From assembly GCA_963792445.1 (NCBI GenBank), contig CAWBWO010000017.1, positions 62,001-126,000 on the forward strand: a stretch of 64,000 nt of DNA, in the 5' to 3' direction. The translations under genes were made by a program, and so were the position numbers. This document shows, piece after piece, positions 8,413 through 15,961 of the stretch. Every line of letters starts with the position of its first letter. Position 1 is the first letter of the stretch. This stretch comes from Rummeliibacillus sp963792445 (GTDB taxonomy: Bacteria > Bacillota > Bacilli > Bacillales_A > Planococcaceae). The notes under the pieces were generated by a model. That model was not told where the DNA came from. It searched no databases and worked only from the letters and a program-made list of their open reading frames with translations.

Positions 8413-9618
8413 ATGCAAGAAAAACAAAGTAAAATGAAAATTTTACTTAATAAAGTACCACAAGTAACAATTTTCTTTTGGATCATCAAAGTTTTATGTA
8501 CAACTGTTGGTGAAACATTTGCGGATTTCATCAATTTCAATATTGGACTTGGTTTAACTTTTACTACCATTATTATGGGAATTGCATTTTTTATTGCATT
8601 GTTTTTTCAATTTAAATCAAACAAATATGTTCCAGCCATTTACTGGGTAACAGTTGTTCTTATAAGCGTATTTGGTACACTGGTAACGGATAATTTGACA
8701 GATAATATGGGCGTACCACTTGAGGTTAGTACTGCTATTTTCTCGGTACTTCTAGGACTAACTTTCCTATTTTGGTTTCTTAGTGAAAAAACATTATCAA
8801 TCCATTCGATTTTTACTAGAAAAAGAGAAGTTTTCTACTGGTTTACAATCCTTTTCACCTTTGCGCTTGGAACAGCGGTCGGCGATCTATATTCCGAACA
8901 ACTTGGTTTTGGTTATCTTAACACAGGAATAGGCGTAGTTATTATTATTGTTCTTGTGTTCTTAGCTTATAAATTTTTGAAACTTGACGGAGTATTAGCG
9001 TTCTGGATTGCGTATATTTTAACTCGTCCGCTTGGAGCGTCACTTGGAGATTATCTTTCTCAACCAAAAGTAAATGGTGGATTAGGACTCGGGACAACCA
9101 TGACGAGTGTGATTTTTCTTATCGCAATTTTAGCAATCATTATTTTCCTTGCCGTTTCAAAAATTGATACTAATGCTAAAAGTGATATAGCGGAAACAAA
9201 CCAAAGTAATGCAAATAAGAAACATGTGCTAACACAAACGATTGCTGTACTCGTAATTTTCTTAGTTGTTGGTATAGGTGGTTATAACTGGCGTAGCAAT
9301 TATATTGCATCACAAGGTGCTACAGAACAAACTACATTAGTAGGTCAATTAAACGATTTTGTTAAATTTGAAAATGATATGCTAAACGCTGTAAATAAAA
9401 ACGACTTTGTATCAGCAAAAAAAGGCGCTGATAATTTGGAACATCAGTGGGATACACAAGAACCTAAGCTCCGAACAATTGATAGCACTACATGGACAAA
9501 AATTGATGGAACAATTGACTCTGTGCTAGCAGCTGTTCGTTCTTCAAAACCTGATATAAGCAAGTGTAAAACAGCACTTAACAATTCACTTAGTGCCATA
9601 AACGCAGCAAATAAATAA
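8413..9618 (+). CDS. COG4705-type multi-pass membrane protein with four internal repeats
   Basis: A 401-residue membrane protein. Residues 1–250 carry about eight transmembrane segments arranged as four similar two-helix units. Each has a short acidic motif after a Gly/Thr: TTVGETFADF, GTLVTDNLTDNMG, GTAVGDLYSEQLG and GASLGDYL. After a hydrophilic linker (about 255–280) comes a further transmembrane segment and a soluble C-terminal helical domain of about 100 residues, probably extracellular. The ATG at 8413 has AGAAAGGAA upstream; an ATG at 8380 is in frame but lacks a ribosome-binding site. The repeat unit is reminiscent of transporters that arose by duplication, but no substrate can be assigned. 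It has its own terminator and lies in an accessory islet. Confidence 0.85.
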   Translation: MQEKQSKMKILLNKVPQVTIFFWIIKVLCTTVGETFADFINFNIGLGLTFTTIIMGIAFFIALFFQFKSNKYVPAIYWVTVVLISVFGTLVTDNLTDNMGVPLEVSTAIFSVLLGLTFLFWFLSEKTLSIHSIFTRKREVFYWFTILFTFALGTAVGDLYSEQLGFGYLNTGIGVVIIIVLVFLAYKFLKLDGVLAFWIAYILTRPLGASLGDYLSQPKVNGGLGLGTTMTSVIFLIAILAIIIFLAVSKIDTNAKSDIAETNQSNANKKHVLTQTIAVLVIFLVVGIGGYNWRSNYIASQGATEQTTLVGQLNDFVKFENDMLNAVNKNDFVSAKKGADNLEHQWDTQEPKLRTIDSTTWTKIDGTIDSVLAAVRSSKPDISKCKTALNNSLSAINAANK

Positions 9619-9624
9619 TAATCT

Positions 9625-9652
9625 TAGGAATCGCCATTCGCGGTTCCTTTTT
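9625..9652 (+). terminator. Terminator of the COG4705 gene
   Basis: AGGAATCGC / GCGGTTCCT hairpin with a four-base loop, followed by five T residues. Confidence 0.75.
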
Positions 9653-10113
9653 AAATGGAACTCTTTTTAAACTAAACTGCACCTTAGAAAAAGTAAATAT
9701 TACAAAATTGGTCTTAGATTGTTTTTATAATAAATTCATCATCCTCAATCAAGACTGCACATCATTGGAAATTCATCATCAATTGTTGATAATTCCTGAT
9801 ACTATAGAACCGTTTAGTTCTTTTGTGAAATCTTCTATTTCTAATGTTCTTCCCCTCTCCTCCCTTACGAAAACAATTAGTCCATGTGAGTGTACCAGGT
9901 ACCATTCCAACCTATAACACCAATATCGAATATAATGGAAATATATCCCCCTATTACAAAGATATAATGTTAAATTTCCGTATTGAAAAAGATTATGTAG
10001 GTTTTTTGCTCTATCTGATAAAAGCGATTCTACGAATACTTTAGCTATTAATTAATGGATATGTCATTTTAATACTTAAAATCTTTATTTATCCAAATCG
10101 CATCTACAACCAC
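9653..10113. other. Non-coding stretch in the accessory islet
   Basis: About 460 bases with no ORF that looks like a gene. Open frames here have no ribosome-binding site and low-complexity translations. The region separates the COG4705 gene from the integrase remnant and may be eroded mobile-element DNA. Confidence 0.45.
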
Positions 10114-10147
10114 AAAAAAACGACTACTCGAATTTGAATAGTCGTTA
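10114..10147 (-). terminator. Terminator after the integrase remnant
   Basis: Minus strand ACGACTA ... TAGTCGT with a 12-base loop followed by seven T residues, beginning right at the stop codon of the integrase fragment. Confidence 0.75.
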
Positions 10148-10468
10148 TAAATACCTATCTATTGTTGTATTATGTACTTCAAGAAAATGCTTAGTGATCG
10201 TTTCAAGTGACTTTGGATCTCCGTTTCTTCGATCAGGGTAGTTAATATTTAATGATTTAACTGTTGCATTTGATTTATCTGTTGCAGTAACTGTGTATTT
10301 TCCTCTCTCACGTAAATATTTGATGTAATGTCGAATATGAGATGACTTCACCTTTGATGCATCATCAATTTTCAACTCTTGTTTTAAATAATTGATAAAT
10401 AGCGTCAATGTCTTCTGATAACTTTTTAAAGTTTTTGGTGATAATTGTTTTGAATCACAATAAAGCAT
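10145..10468 (-). pseudogene. Tyrosine recombinase (integrase) remnant, core-binding domain only
   Basis: The translation (107 residues) matches the N-terminal SAM-like core-binding domain of phage-type tyrosine recombinases: LSPKTLKSYQKTLTLFINYLK, then HIRHYIKYLRERGKYTV and an NYPDRRNG-like segment. The catalytic domain with its Arg-His-Arg-Tyr residues is absent, and the frame ends in TTIDRYL at a terminator. Similar residues continue about 20 codons upstream of the ATG without a start codon. It sits just behind the spo0A terminator and is the only trace of a mobile element seen here. Confidence 0.7.
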
Positions 10469-10519
10469 GAACGAATCAAGTTGTAACTCAATTTCTGTAA
10501 TTTTATTTTCAATAGAAGC

Positions 10520-10578
10520 AAAAAAAGCACACCTCCACTTATTGAGTTTTACGAAAACTCAATAAATGGAAATGTGCT
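10520..10578 (-). terminator. Terminator of spo0A
   Basis: Long hairpin with inner arms TTATTGAGTTTT / AAAACTCAATAA and outer arms AGCACA / TGTGCT, followed on the minus strand by seven T residues. Confidence 0.85.
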
Positions 10579-10688
10579 GGTATAACACACTTATTTTATT
10601 TATAGGTCTCAAATAGTAGTTTATTACTTAATTATTATATATATGATTCCAAACTACTCCAAACCCTTAAACCTATTTCTGCTACTAT

Positions 10689-11483
10689 TTAAACCGCTAC
10701 CATTTCAATACGAATCTTATCCGCAATCATAGCGATGAATTCTGAATTCGTTGGTTTTGATTTTAAATGGTGCACTGTGTAGCCAAACATTTTGGAAATA
10801 GATTCATAGTTTCCACGATTCCATGCAACTTCGATGGCATGACGAATAGCACGTTCAACACGTGAAGGCGTTGTATCGAACTTTTTCGCAATGTCTGGGT
10901 ATAACACCTTTGTAATCGAACCAAGTAGTTCTACGTCAAGATAAACCATTTGGATCGCTTCACGAAGATATGCGTATCCTTTAATGTGGGCTGGTACACC
11001 AATTTCTTTAATAATACCTGTAATGGTTGCATCTAATTGGCGTTGATCCAATTTTTGTGGTTTAGAACCTTGTAGAATACTTACACGTTTAGGTTTTGCC
11101 ACTTTTTTACCTGCACATTGTAGAATTTTCGAAGCTAAACGATCGAATTCAAATGGTTTTAACATAAAGTATGAAGCACCTAATTCAACAGCTTGTTTCA
11201 TCACATCTTCTTGTCCAAATGCGGTTAACATAATAACTTGAATTTGATCGTATTGTGAGTTTTCATGCAATGTTTCAAGAACAGCAAGTCCATCAAGATG
11301 TGGCATGATAATATCCAACAAAAGAACATCTGGAATTTGTTCTTCTAGCATTTTTAAACATTGTTTACCATTTGTTGCAGTGCAAATTACTTCAATTTCA
11401 GAATGACCTGCAAGGTATTCCTCCATCATTTTCACTAATTCATTATTATCATCCACGATTGCAACTTTTACTTTCTCCATCAA
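10689..11483 (-). CDS. spo0A: Sporulation master response regulator Spo0A
   Basis: A 264-residue response regulator. The receiver domain (1–125) has the acidic pocket D11-D12, the phosphoacceptor D57 in LLLDIIMPHLDG, and the conserved Thr and Lys of LTAFG and LKPFE. The C-terminal domain (about 150–264) keeps the Spo0A DNA-binding signature, with KKFDTTPSRVERAIRHAIEVAWNRG as recognition helices. The upstream region holds two 0A boxes and a likely sigma-H promoter, as in sporulating Bacillales. The gene appears intact, so the sporulation entry switch is retained even though spoIIIA downstream looks reduced. Confidence 0.98.
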   Translation of the reverse strand: MMEKVKVAIVDDNNELVKMMEEYLAGHSEIEVICTATNGKQCLKMLEEQIPDVLLLDIIMPHLDGLAVLETLHENSQYDQIQVIMLTAFGQEDVMKQAVELGASYFMLKPFEFDRLASKILQCAGKKVAKPKRVSILQGSKPQKLDQRQLDATITGIIKEIGVPAHIKGYAYLREAIQMVYLDVELLGSITKVLYPDIAKKFDTTPSRVERAIRHAIEVAWNRGNYESISKMFGYTVHHLKSKPTNSEFIAMIADKIRIEMVAV

Positions 11484-11753
11484 ATTTCCTCCTTTGTGTG
11501 CTCCCTAAAAATATCAAATTCTTTCATTTACACTAAATTGAACATTTTGATATAAAATGATTTATTCGACAACTTTGAAGTTTGCCCCTTCATTTTTTAG
11601 AAAAATGAGTATGTAGAGATAGATTTTTTCTTGTTTTCGACAAATTTTATGTAAAGATCATGATGGCTCATAGATGGCGTATTTTTTTTCATCCTTATTG
11701 TATCAAAAAAATCATCGAAAAAATATGTTTTTCATGTTTCTCTTTGTAAAAAT
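11484..11753 (-). promoter_or_regulatory. spo0A control region with two 0A boxes
   Basis: On the minus strand TTGTCGAA (11565–11572) and TTTGTCGAAA (11635–11644) match the Spo0A~P binding site TGTCGAA. The proximal box overlaps the sigma-H -10 element. About 270 bases of otherwise non-coding sequence separate spo0A from the spoIVB terminator. The ribosome-binding site is AAAGGAGG. Confidence 0.7.
11562..11591 (-). promoter_or_regulatory. Likely sigma-H promoter (Ps) of spo0A
   Basis: Minus strand GAAGGGGCA, 12 bases, then GTCGAATAA. The -10 fits RNNGAATWW exactly and the -35 fits RNAGGAWWW in its AGG core. The spo0A sporulation promoter of Bacillus is organised the same way, overlapping a 0A box. 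Confidence 0.55.
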
Positions 11754-11784
11754 GAAAAATCCACCCGAAATGGGTGGATTTTTC
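11754..11784 (-). terminator. Terminator of spoIVB
   Basis: AAATCCACCC / GGGTGGATTT hairpin with a five-base loop and T-run, directly after the spoIVB stop codon. Confidence 0.85.
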
Positions 11785-12744
11785 TTAAGCAGGTTGATTT
11801 TTGAGCATTTCTGTAATAGGTAATGCGGCTCCTTTTTCTGGACTTTCGATAAACATATGGGTTACTGCCCCTGCGAAGTGCCCGTTTTGAATAATAGGAC
11901 TTCCACTCATTCCTTGTAAAATGCCGCCTGTTTTTTCTTTTAGTACTGGATCGGTAATTTCAATTTGGAAGCTTTTATCATTCACTTTTGTAATGTTTAC
12001 ATCAAATGATTCCACTTTTTTCCCTGAGATGGTCGTTAATAATTTTGCAGGTCCTTTTTTTATCTCAGAAGGTTGCATAACATCAATTGCTCCTGGCAAA
12101 GCTTTCTGTATAGGTTTTTGCCACTTTCCAAAAATCCCATAAACGCTATTTGTTACGATACTTCCGATTTGACCTTGACCACTTTCAACCGCAGATATTT
12201 TATATCCTGGTTCACCTGGGACGCTTTTCTTAATATGCTCAATTTTAGCATAAAAAATTGCCCCATCATTGAATTGTGGTGGTTTCTGTAAAATCTGATC
12301 GATGATTTGATGGCCCAGAGCACCATATTGCAACGTGTCCGGATCTAAAAATGTTAGTGTACCAATACCATCAGTTTCATCGCGAAGAAAATTCATAACG
12401 GATGTCAGTTCTTCTTTTTTTACACTTACTTTTTTATCACTATTATCCCGATTTACAGTTAAGGTTATGGAGTCCTTGGATGAAGTTTTAATGATTTCAT
12501 GAATGTTTTCTAGTCTTTTTACAGGACTGTCATTCACAGCTTCAACTAAATCTCCTCTTTTTAGCCAACTCCCATTTTGTAATAACACATCATTAGAAAC
12601 TGTAATATCCGCTAATTGCAATTCGACACCGATTGAGTCACCCATTGGAATAACCTTTTTTGCAGCACTTGCAATTGTTGTCCAGGATCCAAAAACAATA
12701 AATAACATAAATAAGCTCAAGAGAAAGCGCTTCGCTTTTTTCAT
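11785..12744 (-). CDS. spoIVB: SpoIVB peptidase (sigma-K checkpoint protease), short form
   Basis: A 319-residue secreted serine peptidase of family S55. A signal/anchor sequence covers residues 6–28, a PDZ domain lies at about 38–105, and the protease domain follows. The catalytic residues are visible: H145 in GALGHQI, D265 in ITDP and S280 in GMSGSPII. In B. subtilis it is secreted by the forespore and triggers SpoIVFB processing of pro-sigma-K. The B. subtilis protein is about 425 residues; this one lacks roughly 100 N-terminal residues between the anchor and the PDZ domain. It lies between recN and spo0A as usual. Confidence 0.93.
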   Translation of the reverse strand: MKKAKRFLLSLFMLFIVFGSWTTIASAAKKVIPMGDSIGVELQLADITVSNDVLLQNGSWLKRGDLVEAVNDSPVKRLENIHEIIKTSSKDSITLTVNRDNSDKKVSVKKEELTSVMNFLRDETDGIGTLTFLDPDTLQYGALGHQIIDQILQKPPQFNDGAIFYAKIEHIKKSVPGEPGYKISAVESGQGQIGSIVTNSVYGIFGKWQKPIQKALPGAIDVMQPSEIKKGPAKLLTTISGKKVESFDVNITKVNDKSFQIEITDPVLKEKTGGILQGMSGSPIIQNGHFAGAVTHMFIESPEKGAALPITEMLKNQPA

Positions 12745-12823
12745 ATGTCACCTCCTTTTCTTTATGATGGCTACAATTTAAATTGTTATGAAAGGTAAAT
12801 ATTTGTCTAAACTTTTAATGTAT

Positions 12824-12855
12824 AAAAAAACATCTTACAAAATATTGTAAGATGC
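12824..12855 (-). terminator. Terminator of recN
   Basis: GCATCTTACAAT / ATTTTGTAAGATG hairpin followed on the minus strand by seven T residues. Confidence 0.85.
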
Positions 12856-12869
12856 TAAAAACAACTATA

Positions 12870-14567
12870 TTATTGCATTATTTTTTTCCGTTCATCTGCA
12901 ATTTCTATTAATTCTTTTGCATGTTGCAATGTAACGGCCGTTACTTCCGCTCCGGACATGATACGACTAATTTCATCGATACGGTCATCACCAAAAATTT
13001 CAGTGAGGGATGTATATGTTCGATTAGTTTCTTCTTGTTTTTGAATATGATAATGATGATCTGCCATTGCTGCCACTTGTGGTAAATGTGAAATACATAA
13101 TACTTGTGAATGAATGGATATATTTGCAATTTTATCCGCAATTGCTTGTGCAACACGGCCACTTACACCAGTATCCACTTCATCAAAGATAATCGATGTA
13201 ATGCCATTTGTTGTAGAGAAAATCGTTTTTAAACCAAGCATAACTCGTGATAATTCTCCACCTGATGCAATTTTCGTAAGTGGCTTTGGCGGTTCACCAA
13301 CATTCGTTGAAATATAGAATACAACACGATCCGATCCATTCGTATCAAATTGATCTAATGGAAGTGTTTCAAAATGAACACTAAATTCAGCTTTTTCCAT
13401 ATATAATTCGCGCAATTGTTGCATAATAGCTTTAGAAAGTCTATTACCAACATTTTTTCGAATAGCTGTTAATTCAGTTGCTGTTTTTTGAAGGTTTTTC
13501 TTAAATTCAACTAGTTGTTGTTCATTTTTTTGAATATTTTCATCTCTATTTAATAAGGATTCCAATTCTTCACCAATTTTTTCACGATATTCTAATATTT
13601 CTTGTAGCGAATGACCGTATTTTCGTTTCATGGATTGAATGAGTGCTAAACGATGCTCTACTTCATTTAATCGTTCTGGATCAAATTCTAAATCGTCTAA
13701 AATATTCTTAATACCAAAAGCTGCTTCTTGAAGATTATAAAAGGCATTTGATACGGCATCTGAATACTCTTTAAAACCTTCATCTACTGTTGTTACGTCT
13801 TCTAATTCCGTCATTGCCTGACCAATCCAATCAAGCCCTTTAGACTCGCCTAGAATTGCTTCATGAGCAGAACTTGAGCCTTCATAGATTTTATTGAAGT
13901 TCATCAATCGACGACGTTCTTCCGACAAATCTTCTTCTTCATTTGGTTGGAATTTACAAGCGTCAATTTCCTTAATCTGAAATTGATAAAGGTCGATTTT
14001 CTGAGCAACTTGTTGTTCGTTGACAGAAATAGCCGCGAGTTCTTTTTTTAATAATTTATAGTCTTCGTATTGTTTCATATATCGTTCTTTAACAGGTACA
14101 ATCTCATCGCCTGCAAATTGGTCTAACAATGAGATATGGTGTTTATCATCCATTAATTCTTGGCTTTCATGTTGACCATGAATATCGATTAATGTCGCAC
14201 CTATTTCACGAAGTAATGATAATGGAACTAGTTTACCATTAACGCGGCATACACTTTTACCACTGTCATTTAAATCACGGCGTAATATAACCATACCCTC
14301 TTCAATCTCTATTCCAGCTTCTGCACATTTTCCATAAGCAGAATGATTAGCTGAATTTAATGTAAAAAGGCCTTCTAACTCCGCTTTTTTCGCACCATGT
14401 CGAATAAACTCTTGTGATCCACGTCCACCAGCTAGTAATTGAACGGCATCAATTATGATCGATTTACCTGCCCCAGTTTCACCTGTTAATATTGTTAATC
14501 CTTCTTGGAAAGCCACAGTCAGATCTTCAATAATTGCGAAATTTTTAATTGATAGCTCTTTTAACAA
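12870..14567 (-). CDS. recN: DNA repair protein RecN
   Basis: A 565-residue SMC-like ATPase acting early in double-strand break repair. Walker A GETGAGKS is at residues 29–36. A coiled-coil middle (about 150–380) separates it from the C-terminal half with the ABC signature ASGGELSRVMLGLK and Walker B TSIIFDEVDTGVSG, followed by the His-switch region SHLPQVAAMADHH. Length and domain order are normal. It lies between argR and spoIVB, the standard Firmicutes arrangement. Confidence 0.97.
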   Translation of the reverse strand: MLKELSIKNFAIIEDLTVAFQEGLTILTGETGAGKSIIIDAVQLLAGGRGSQEFIRHGAKKAELEGLFTLNSANHSAYGKCAEAGIEIEEGMVILRRDLNDSGKSVCRVNGKLVPLSLLREIGATLIDIHGQHESQELMDDKHHISLLDQFAGDEIVPVKERYMKQYEDYKLLKKELAAISVNEQQVAQKIDLYQFQIKEIDACKFQPNEEEDLSEERRRLMNFNKIYEGSSSAHEAILGESKGLDWIGQAMTELEDVTTVDEGFKEYSDAVSNAFYNLQEAAFGIKNILDDLEFDPERLNEVEHRLALIQSMKRKYGHSLQEILEYREKIGEELESLLNRDENIQKNEQQLVEFKKNLQKTATELTAIRKNVGNRLSKAIMQQLRELYMEKAEFSVHFETLPLDQFDTNGSDRVVFYISTNVGEPPKPLTKIASGGELSRVMLGLKTIFSTTNGITSIIFDEVDTGVSGRVAQAIADKIANISIHSQVLCISHLPQVAAMADHHYHIQKQEETNRTYTSLTEIFGDDRIDEISRIMSGAEVTAVTLQHAKELIEIADERKKIMQ

Positions 14568-14587
14568 GACTTTTCACCTCGAGAGTT

Positions 14588-15037
14588 CTATAGCATTTCA
14601 ATTAGGCGATTTTTGATCTCATCTCGCTCTGATTCCAGTCTGCAAATAATGAGAATCGTGTCATCACCACAAATCGTACCTAAGATTTCCTCCCAATCCA
14701 AATGATCCAGTAAGGAACCAATTGCATGCGCATTACCAGGTAATGTTTTCATGACTAACATATGGCTTGTACCATCGATCGATACAAATGCATCAGCTAA
14801 TGCTCGATGTAGCTTTTGTATTGGGTTAAATCGTTGGTCTGCTGGTAAACTATATTTATATCGTCCATCTTGTAGTGGAACTTTTATCAGATGCAGTTCT
14901 TTAATATCACGTGAAATAGTAGCTTGGGTTACATGATATCCTGCCTCTTTTAACATATCGACAAGATCATCTTGTGTTTCGATTTCATTATTCGCGATCA
15001 AATCTCGAATTCGAATATGTCTTTGGCTCTTATTCAA
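14588..15037 (-). CDS. argR: Arginine repressor ArgR/AhrC
   Basis: A 149-residue transcription factor. The N-terminal winged helix (about 5–70) includes TQDDLVDMLKEAGYHVTQATISRDIKELHLIKV. The C-terminal hexamerisation and arginine-binding domain has GTICGDDTILIICR with the paired Asp residues that contact arginine. It controls arginine synthesis and breakdown genes. It sits 20 bases upstream of recN, as in Bacillus. Confidence 0.96.
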   Translation of the reverse strand: MNKSQRHIRIRDLIANNEIETQDDLVDMLKEAGYHVTQATISRDIKELHLIKVPLQDGRYKYSLPADQRFNPIQKLHRALADAFVSIDGTSHMLVMKTLPGNAHAIGSLLDHLDWEEILGTICGDDTILIICRLESERDEIKNRLIEML

Positions 15038-15106
15038 GCGTTTTCACCTCTATGCATAATTATGCTTATTCACTAATAACGTAACATTTTTTCTTTATTT
15101 TAACAA

Positions 15107-15141
15107 GAAAAAACACGGTCCGACAAAACTTGGACCGCGCT
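15107..15141 (-). terminator. Terminator of tlyA
   Basis: GCGCGGTCC / GGACCGTGT hairpin followed on the minus strand by six T residues; it overlaps the tlyA stop codon. Confidence 0.85.
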
Positions 15142-15961
15142 ATTTTAATTGTTGGTGTGCTTCTTTTACAAGTGAGGCAAAATCAGTATACGATTGCGTT
15201 TCTTCACCAGCTTTTGGATTATGAAGATGGAACAAAAATTCAATATTCCCTTCTCCACCTGTTATTGGTGAGTAGGAAGCATCTTTTATGACAAATCCAA
15301 CTGACTTTGCAAATGTTGCAATTTTCTCAAGTACTTCTAAATGGGTTTTAGGATCACGAACGACCCCTTTTTTCCCAACTTTCTCTTTACCCGCTTCGAA
15401 TTGTGGTTTTACAAGCGCCACCACATCTCCGCCAGGTATCAAAAGTGTTTTCAATACAGGCAAAATGAGTTCTAATGAGATAAATGATACATCAATTGTT
15501 GCAAAATTCGGTAACCCTTCAACCAAATCAGGTGCTGTAACATAACGGAAATTGGTTTTCTCCATAACCGTTACACGCTCATCAGAACGAATTTTCCAGG
15601 CCAATTGGTTTGAACCCACATCTAATGCGTAACAGTGCATGGCTCCATTTTGCAATGCACAATCAGTAAAACCACCTGTTGATGAACCGATATCTAACAT
15701 TAATTTACCTTTTACATCTACATCAAAAAGTTTTAATGCTTTTTCTAGTTTTAAACCACCACGACTTACGTAAGGAAGTTGATGTCCTTTGATTGTCAGT
15801 TCGCTATCGACGGGGATTTTTTCCCCCGCCTTATCGATTCGAACTTCTTTTGAGAATACAAGCCCCGCCATAATCGTGCGTTTTGCTTTTTCTCTCGTTT
15901 CACATAAACCACGCTGAACCAATAAGATATCAACGCGTTCTTTCGGAATTTTCGTTGTCAT
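15140..15961 (-). CDS. tlyA: TlyA-family rRNA (cytidine-2'-O) methyltransferase
   Basis: A 273-residue protein with an N-terminal S4 RNA-binding domain (about 6–65, RVDILLVQRGLCETREKAK) and an FtsJ-like methyltransferase domain with the SAM motif MLDIGSSTGGFTDC near residue 90 and KPQFEAGKEKVGKKG near 185. It matches the gene called yqxC in B. subtilis. Its start overlaps the dxs stop codon. Ribosomal RNA is the expected substrate from the family; some relatives are also described as haemolysin-like, which I consider less likely. Confidence 0.93.
   Translation of the reverse strand: MTTKIPKERVDILLVQRGLCETREKAKRTIMAGLVFSKEVRIDKAGEKIPVDSELTIKGHQLPYVSRGGLKLEKALKLFDVDVKGKLMLDIGSSTGGFTDCALQNGAMHCYALDVGSNQLAWKIRSDERVTVMEKTNFRYVTAPDLVEGLPNFATIDVSFISLELILPVLKTLLIPGGDVVALVKPQFEAGKEKVGKKGVVRDPKTHLEVLEKIATFAKSVGFVIKDASYSPITGGEGNIEFLFHLHNPKAGEETQSYTDFASLVKEAHQQLK

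Noticed and set aside
9708..10044. Two overlapping plus-strand open frames in the accessory islet
   Set aside because: No ribosome-binding site, no recognisable motif, and they overlap each other.
10145..10468. Working integrase or active prophage
   Set aside because: Only the core-binding domain remains; no catalytic domain, no other phage genes and no att-like repeats seen.
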